NCBI GenBank assembly: GCA_022340585.1
Contig: JAJDNS010000028.1
Coordinates: forward strand, 32,710-96,709
Origin: Acidobacteriota bacterium
GTDB taxonomy: Bacteria; Acidobacteriota; Vicinamibacteria; Fen-336
Reading direction: 5' to 3'
Length of the DNA stretch: 64,000 nt
Shown here: positions 59,729 to 64,000 of the stretch, in pieces
Layout of the letters: each line of letters begins with the position of its first letter
Position numbering within the stretch: position 1 is the stretch's first letter
Translations under genes and position numbers: made by a program
Notes under the pieces: generated by a model
What the model was told of the DNA's origin: nothing
Seen by the model: only the letters and a program-made list of their open reading frames with translations
The model's database searches: none

Positions 59729-61088
59729 CTCGGCCCGCACCCCGCTTCGCCTCGGTGTCGTGCTGGCCCTGGGGGTGGTGGCGTTGTTCGAGGTCCTGAC
59801 CCTCCTCCAGGGCGTTCGCTCCACTCAGAGGCTCCAGGCCCGGGCCACCCGCGACGTCCAGCGGACGGTGGAGGACGACCGAGGCCGGCTCACGGCGGGC
59901 CTGGAGCAGCGCGGCCGCGCCGGCTGGGGCGACGCGGCGGTCCGCGCCCTGGACCGCCGCCTGGCCACCGAGGTGGAGGTGCTCGATCCGGAGGGTCGGG
60001 TCCTCTTCGCGCACCCCGCTCCTCCCCCGGTGGCCCACACCCTGGGGCCCGCGGAGCGCGACCGCGTCCGAGAGGGGCACGTGCTCACCTTCGTCGCCCA
60101 CAGCGGGAAATCGCTCCGGGCCCTGAGCTACCTGGGCTTCAGCTCCGGAGGACGCCCCCTGGTCCTGCGGGTGGCCACGCCGGTGCCAGATCTCGAAGAG
60201 GAGAGGCGGGAGCGGCGCCAGATCCTGCTCGGCCAAGGGGCGGCCCTCGGCGCCCTGCTCCTCGCCGTGGTGCTCGTCCTCCTCCCTCGTCGAGAAGGGC
60301 GGGCCGCGCCCCGGGGGGCGCTGCACGCCTACGAGGAGGCGATGGAGCTCCTCCGCGACCGCGGCGAGGAGATGACGGCGAGACACGAAGCCGAGCGCCA
60401 GCGCATGGAGGACGCCATACGCGAGAAGGACGCCCTCGCCCGGGCCGGCGAGCTGACCGCCGGGATCGTCCACGAGGTCCGCAACGGCCTCGGAACCATC
60501 GTCGGATACGCACGACTCCTGGAGCGTGGAGAACAGCCGGTGGACGCCAGCGAGGCCGCCGGCTCCATCCGGGAGGAGTGCGAGACCCTGGAGGTCGTCG
60601 TCCGGCGCTTCAACGAGTTCATTCGCCAGGAGCGGCTCAACCTGGCTGAGCTGGACCTCGCACCGCTGCTGTCGCGGGTGGTGGCGCGGGAGATCCGGGG
60701 ACGGGAGGAGATCGCTCCCTTCTTCTCCGGGCTCGAGCAGCCCCTGGTGATGCGCGGCGACGAGGAGCTGCTCGAACGGGCCTTCGAGAACGTCGTGCGC
60801 AATGCCGCCGAGGCGGCCAGCGAGGGGGGGGGGCGGATCGAGATCGAGGCTGAGGTCGACGAGGACCAGCTGGAGATCCGGATCGGCGACGACGGGCCGG
60901 GGCTGCCCCCGGACCACCCGGGTGAGGTCCGTCCGTTCTTCACGACCAAGACCGGGGGCCTCGGCCTCGGCCTGCCGCTGGCCCGCAAGATCCTGCTGCT
61001 CCACTCCGGCTCGCTCCGGCTCACCGACAACCCGGCGGCCGGCGTGACCGTCCTGATCCGGCTGCCCGTGCATGGACCCGAGTCCTGA
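59721..61088 (+). CDS. Orphan sensor histidine kinase
   Basis: A 455-residue kinase. One membrane helix near 10-30, a periplasmic sensor region (30-165) and a second helix near 170-190. HisKA with H251 in A-G-I-V-H-E-V-R-N-G-L-G-T-I, N-box N-V-V-R-N-A-A-E-A-A, D-D-G-P-G-L and G-G-L-G-L-G-L-P-L. It resembles PilS/NtrB-type kinases. No response regulator is next to it. The GTG start lies inside pilD, so it is coupled to pilD and may act on PilR or another regulator elsewhere. Confidence 0.88.
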   Translation: MADSARTPLRLGVVLALGVVALFEVLTLLQGVRSTQRLQARATRDVQRTVEDDRGRLTAGLEQRGRAGWGDAAVRALDRRLATEVEVLDPEGRVLFAHPAPPPVAHTLGPAERDRVREGHVLTFVAHSGKSLRALSYLGFSSGGRPLVLRVATPVPDLEEERRERRQILLGQGAALGALLLAVVLVLLPRREGRAAPRGALHAYEEAMELLRDRGEEMTARHEAERQRMEDAIREKDALARAGELTAGIVHEVRNGLGTIVGYARLLERGEQPVDASEAAGSIREECETLEVVVRRFNEFIRQERLNLAELDLAPLLSRVVAREIRGREEIAPFFSGLEQPLVMRGDEELLERAFENVVRNAAEAASEGGGRIEIEAEVDEDQLEIRIGDDGPGLPPDHPGEVRPFFTTKTGGLGLGLPLARKILLLHSGSLRLTDNPAAGVTVLIRLPVHGPES

Positions 61089-61196
61089 CCCGGACGTTAC
61101 GAATAGTAGCGTTTTCTCTGTTCCCACTGGCAGTGTGATGTCTTCGGGGTCTCCGTAAAGAGCTCATGAGAAAAGAGAAAGCGCCGCGATCGGGCC

Positions 61197-61213
61197 GAGG
61201 TACGGGCTTTGCT
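61197..61213 (+). promoter_or_regulatory. Candidate sigma-54 promoter before the minor pilin operon
   Basis: GG (61199-61200), TACGGGCTTT, then GC (61211-61212): the required 10-base GG-GC spacing, with GGTACG for GGCACG and a good TTTGCT. The weak point is that the start would fall near 61224, only 5 bases before the fimT ATG, inside its own ribosome-binding site. Confidence 0.4.
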
Positions 61214-61228
61214 AATGAAAGGAGTGCC

Positions 61229-61825
61229 ATGCAGAAAGATGTGTCGGTTCCACGACGGTACGACCAGGGTTTCGGCCTCATCGAGCTGCTCGTCGTCGTC
61301 GCGATCATCGCGATCATGGCGGCGGTGGCCCTGCCCAACATCGGGAGCTACATCCGCAACTACAAGGTCCGGGGAGCGGCGCAGGACGTGGCCAGCGAAC
61401 TTCAGGCCGCGCGCAGCAAGGCGATCATGACGAACACCAACGCCGGCGTGTACTTCACCATCGTCGACTTCAACAGCTACCGCTGGCTGATGGCCGACAA
61501 CGTCGGAGAGGAGCTGGGGCCGCTGAAGGACCTGCCCGACGGCGTCCAGTTCGTCCCCGCCACCACTTCGTCGCTCCGCTTCAGCCGGCTGGGGGCGATG
61601 TGCGATCCGGCCCTGTCCACGTGCCCGAACCTGCCGGGAATCAACGTGTGCAGCGCCGAGGAGGTGGCCGGCGGCCGCTGCCTCAGTGCCACGGGGAGCG
61701 GCCCCTTCATCGGCCCGGATCCCGGTGGCAGCGGGGGCCTGGTCGTCACCGTCATCGAGGCGAATACCAGCCTTCGGCGCACCGTGAGCCTCTCACCGGG
61801 TGGCCGGATCCTGCCGCAGCCATGA
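61229..61825 (+). CDS. fimT: Minor pilin FimT/GspH family
   Basis: A 198-residue prepilin-like protein. I chose the ATG with AAAGGAG upstream (61218-61224). The leader M-Q-K-D-V-S-V-P-R-R-Y-D-Q-G is cut before F15; the mature start F-G-L-I-E-L-L-V-V-V keeps Glu5. Then A-A-R-S-K-A-I-M-T-N is the FimT/GspH helix. Five Cys lie in the globular part. An in-frame ATG upstream at 61166 would give a longer leader and is less likely. First gene of fimT-pilV-pilX-pilY1; such proteins prime pilus assembly. Confidence 0.87.
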   Translation: MQKDVSVPRRYDQGFGLIELLVVVAIIAIMAAVALPNIGSYIRNYKVRGAAQDVASELQAARSKAIMTNTNAGVYFTIVDFNSYRWLMADNVGEELGPLKDLPDGVQFVPATTSSLRFSRLGAMCDPALSTCPNLPGINVCSAEEVAGGRCLSATGSGPFIGPDPGGSGGLVVTVIEANTSLRRTVSLSPGGRILPQP

Positions 61826-61836
61826 GGGAGCAAGCC

Positions 61837-62364
61837 ATGCAAGCCACAAACCCCGTGGTCGGGGACAACGTCGCTCGGCGAGGTGAGTCCGGCTTCACGC
61901 TGGTCGAGGCCCTCGTCGCCATCGTCGTTCTCGTGTTCGGCCTGATGGCGGTCACCAACCTGATGCTGGTCGCCGCGAGCTCGAACTCCGTGGCCAACCA
62001 GGGGACCGCGGCGGTCGCCTCGTCCACGCGCATCGTCGAGCTCATGAAGGCGACCCCCTTCGCGACCCTCTCGCCGCCTCCCGGCACCGGTGGCACCGTC
62101 GTCTTCGAGGATCCCCTGACGAGCGGCCCTCCCTGCGCGACGGCGGTGGTGAGCGACTACCACTGCACCGACGACATCCCGGGGGTCGGCAGCATCCACA
62201 CGCACTGGCAGATCACCCAGACCACCGATCCTCGCCTCGTCTTCATCCAGGTGCGCTCGGAGGGGACCGGGACCCTGAGCGCGGCACGATCGCGTGCCGA
62301 GTTCACCACCTTCCGGGCCTGCACGAACTCCGACCCCGCCACCGGCAGCTGCCCGTCGCCTTGA
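61837..62364 (+). CDS. pilV: Minor pilin PilV
   Basis: A 175-residue minor pilin precursor. The leader ends R-R-G-E-S-G and is cut before F20; the mature start F-T-L-V-E-A-L-V-A-I has Glu5. The start at 61837 has GGGAG six bases upstream; an ATG at 61822 overlapping the fimT stop is also possible. V-F-G-L-M-A-V-T-N-L and the Ala/Ser-rich helix fit PilV/FimD-like proteins, which prime the pilus with FimT and PilX. The globular domain has two or more Cys. Confidence 0.85.
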   Translation: MQATNPVVGDNVARRGESGFTLVEALVAIVVLVFGLMAVTNLMLVAASSNSVANQGTAAVASSTRIVELMKATPFATLSPPPGTGGTVVFEDPLTSGPPCATAVVSDYHCTDDIPGVGSIHTHWQITQTTDPRLVFIQVRSEGTGTLSAARSRAEFTTFRACTNSDPATGSCPSP

Positions 62365-62455
62365 GGATGGGGAGATGGAATCGAACAGACCGGCGATCGA
62401 CCGACGACTTCAGCAGTCTTTGGATGGCAGGCCAGGCGCAATGAGGAGTGGACCC

Positions 62456-63307
62456 ATGACCGACGGACGAATCAAGGGACGAGACAGGGCGGGAGAGGGC
62501 GGCTTCGCGCTGGTGCTGGCGATCCTGTCGCTCATGCTGCTCACCTTCCTCGGCCTCACCCTGGCCACCACAACCTCCACCGAGCTGCAGATTGCGACCA
62601 ACTACCGGTGGAGCCAGATGGCCCTCTACAACGCCGAGGCCGGGCTGGAGGCGGCGCGCATCGTGCTCGCCGACGCCGCCGACGCCACCACCGGGTGGCA
62701 GGACATGCTCCCGGTGCAGCGCGTCGGACCCTATACCGGGGGGTACTGGGACGACACGTCCCCCACGTCCGCCCCGGAACCCACTGCCCCTTCTGTCACC
62801 TGTGCCACCCCGCCGTGCCGCGACTTCGAGCTGAAGGGGTGCGACACCCGAGGCAACATCGGCTACGGGATCATCCTTGACGACAGGGTGGTCACCGGAG
62901 GCCTCACCCGCCTCGAGAACACCAGCACCTTCATGGGCCAGAGCCTCAACGGCGCGTTCACCGTCTGGATCCGGCGGAACCTGATCGTCAACGACGACGG
63001 CCAGTACACCGACAGCGACGACAACAACGAGCTCGTGATCGTGTCGGAGGGGGTGGCGCCCTACGTCGGCGCCTCGACCGCCTTCACCCGGGCCCGCCAG
63101 GCGGTGCGCGTCCTCGAGACGCGCTACGCGCTCCTCTCCACCACCGTCTCCACCCCCTGCGAGGGCGGGTCGGGGCAGGAGGGTGGCACCCAGACCGGCG
63201 ACAACTTCAATCCCTGCGCCGCGATCACCTCCGGCGCGGGCGGCAGCCTCGAGGCCGCGTTCGGTGGCGCCGGAGCCGGCCTCCTCACCGGCACCGGGGC
63301 CCAGTAG
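62456..63307 (+). CDS. pilX: Minor pilin PilX-like protein
   Basis: A 283-residue pseudopilin. Leader M-T-D-G-R-I-K-G-R-D-R-A-G-E-G-G before F17; the mature start F-A-L-V-L-A-I-L-S-L lacks Glu5, as is typical for PilX and GspK. It continues L-T-F-L-G-L-T-L-A-T-T and Y-N-A-E-A-G-L-E-A-A-R, the PilX_N pattern. The ATG has AGGAG 7 bases upstream. Starts at 62375 or 62441 would add residues. No PilW lies between pilV and pilX. The C-terminus is Gly-rich (G-G-A-G-A-G-L-L-T-G). Confidence 0.82.
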   Translation: MTDGRIKGRDRAGEGGFALVLAILSLMLLTFLGLTLATTTSTELQIATNYRWSQMALYNAEAGLEAARIVLADAADATTGWQDMLPVQRVGPYTGGYWDDTSPTSAPEPTAPSVTCATPPCRDFELKGCDTRGNIGYGIILDDRVVTGGLTRLENTSTFMGQSLNGAFTVWIRRNLIVNDDGQYTDSDDNNELVIVSEGVAPYVGASTAFTRARQAVRVLETRYALLSTTVSTPCEGGSGQEGGTQTGDNFNPCAAITSGAGGSLEAAFGGAGAGLLTGTGAQ

Positions 63308-63363
63308 GGGAGGCCGACATGCGCGCCGAATCGTCGAACAACGTGACCGAGGGAGAGGGATCC

Positions 63364-64000
63364 ATGACCCAGCGCAATCGAGGCCGCGGGTGGCGGCTGT
63401 TCAGTCTCGGGCTGGCCACGGGCCTGCTGTTCGTCCTGGCCGGGGACCCGGGCCGAGCCCTGACCTACCCCATCTCCGGGACCGACCCCCTCGAGGTCCT
63501 GGACCTGAAGATCAAGCCCAACGTCGTCGTCCTCCTCGACAGCTCGGGCTCGATGCGAGGGCGTCTCGCCGGCGGCAACGTCTCCGGCGACCACCCCCGG
63601 TCGAAGCTGTACCAGGCGAAATCGGTCCTGAACGACATCGTGGCGCTCAACGAGAACAAGGTGAGCTTCATGTTCGGGACCTACACGCAGGCGGGCTCCC
63701 GGCTGTCGAATCGGACCGCCGGGGACGCACGCTTCATGTACTACACGCGCAGCGACCTCTGGCCGAGCATGCTCACCGACGAGATCACGATCCAGCGGGC
63801 CCGCAACGACACGAACGACCGGGGCTTCCAGGCCTGGCAGTGGATCGACGCGCAGTGGAACACGCTCTGGTTCGACACCGGCGGCGGCGTCGACTGCGCG
63901 GCCAGCGTGCCCGCGGGCTTCTACCAGACCGGGGCGAGCCTGGCCACGGCCCTCCAGAACGCGATGAACGCCACCTCCTGTGGAAGCGACTTCACCGTGG
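63364..64000 (+). CDS. pilY1: PilY1-type pilus tip protein, 3' partial
   Basis: The window cuts this gene after about 212 codons of what is normally a protein above 1000 residues. The start with GGGAGAGGGA upstream gives a signal peptide with hydrophobic core F-S-L-G-L-A-T-G-L-L-F-V; an in-frame ATG at 63319 is an alternative. Residues from about 55 form a von Willebrand A domain with the metal motif D-S-S-G-S (V-V-V-L-L-D-S-S-G-S-M). PilY1 proteins sit at the pilus tip and support adhesion and priming. It follows pilX by 56 bases. Confidence 0.85.
   Translation, partial: MTQRNRGRGWRLFSLGLATGLLFVLAGDPGRALTYPISGTDPLEVLDLKIKPNVVVLLDSSGSMRGRLAGGNVSGDHPRSKLYQAKSVLNDIVALNENKVSFMFGTYTQAGSRLSNRTAGDARFMYYTRSDLWPSMLTDEITIQRARNDTNDRGFQAWQWIDAQWNTLWFDTGGGVDCAASVPAGFYQTGASLATALQNAMNATSCGSDFTV

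Overview
The window is high-GC chromosomal DNA from a Gram-negative bacterium. Kdo synthesis genes, an LapB homologue and an outer-membrane secretin show a lipopolysaccharide-bearing outer membrane. A long pil locus with PilR-type sigma-54 control, many YfhO-family membrane proteins and dense GTG/ATG-TGA four-base gene overlaps fit best with Acidobacteriota (Thermoanaerobaculia/Polarisedimenticolia-like) or a related deep lineage. That placement is inference, since no rRNA gene is present. No tRNA, rRNA, CRISPR array, insertion sequence or phage gene was seen, and the region reads as stable chromosome.

Layout. 1-3156: end of a metabolic operon (crotonase, DUF2007 protein, acyl-CoA dehydrogenase, class II fructose bisphosphatase). 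3527-11622: pilMNOPQ followed by two lipoproteins, a TPR protein and a roadblock protein. 11726-19141: accBC, a YfhO-like protein, a methyltransferase, folD and an unusual coaE fusion. 19145-26642 (minus strand): kdsB-pyrG-kdsA-(membrane protein)-kdsD-kdsC-lapB. 26732-37656: three YfhO-like proteins around a minus-strand operon of aminotransferase, polyprenyl-phosphate-type glycosyltransferase, acyltransferase and GT-C-like proteins. 37814-46522: pilB, pilT, pilC, pilS, pilR and two pilA copies. 46566-49663: ABC exporter, TPR-like protein and thioredoxin-like protein. 49653-58842 (minus strand): two methyltransferase domains, two YfhO-like proteins, a methyltransferase-GT2 fusion and a large GT-C-like protein. 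58931-64000: pilD, an orphan histidine kinase and a minor pilin operon (fimT, pilV, pilX, pilY1, the last cut by the window edge).

How it fits together. The window carries nearly a whole type IVa pilus: alignment complex and secretin, extension and retraction ATPases, platform, prepilin peptidase, major and minor pilins, PilY1 and the PilSR two-component system. A textbook sigma-54 promoter and an upstream palindrome precede pilA. Interleaved with the pilus blocks are six YfhO-family proteins and three other GT-C-like membrane proteins, with sugar-modifying and lipid-sugar-charging enzymes. This is an unusually dense set. My main hypothesis is that it decorates the pilus or the cell surface with sugars carried on polyprenyl phosphate. 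PilA1 carries a Ser/Thr-rich segment that could be an acceptor. The most unexpected single gene is a dephospho-CoA kinase fused to what looks like a catalytically dead ADP-ribosylglycohydrolase domain.
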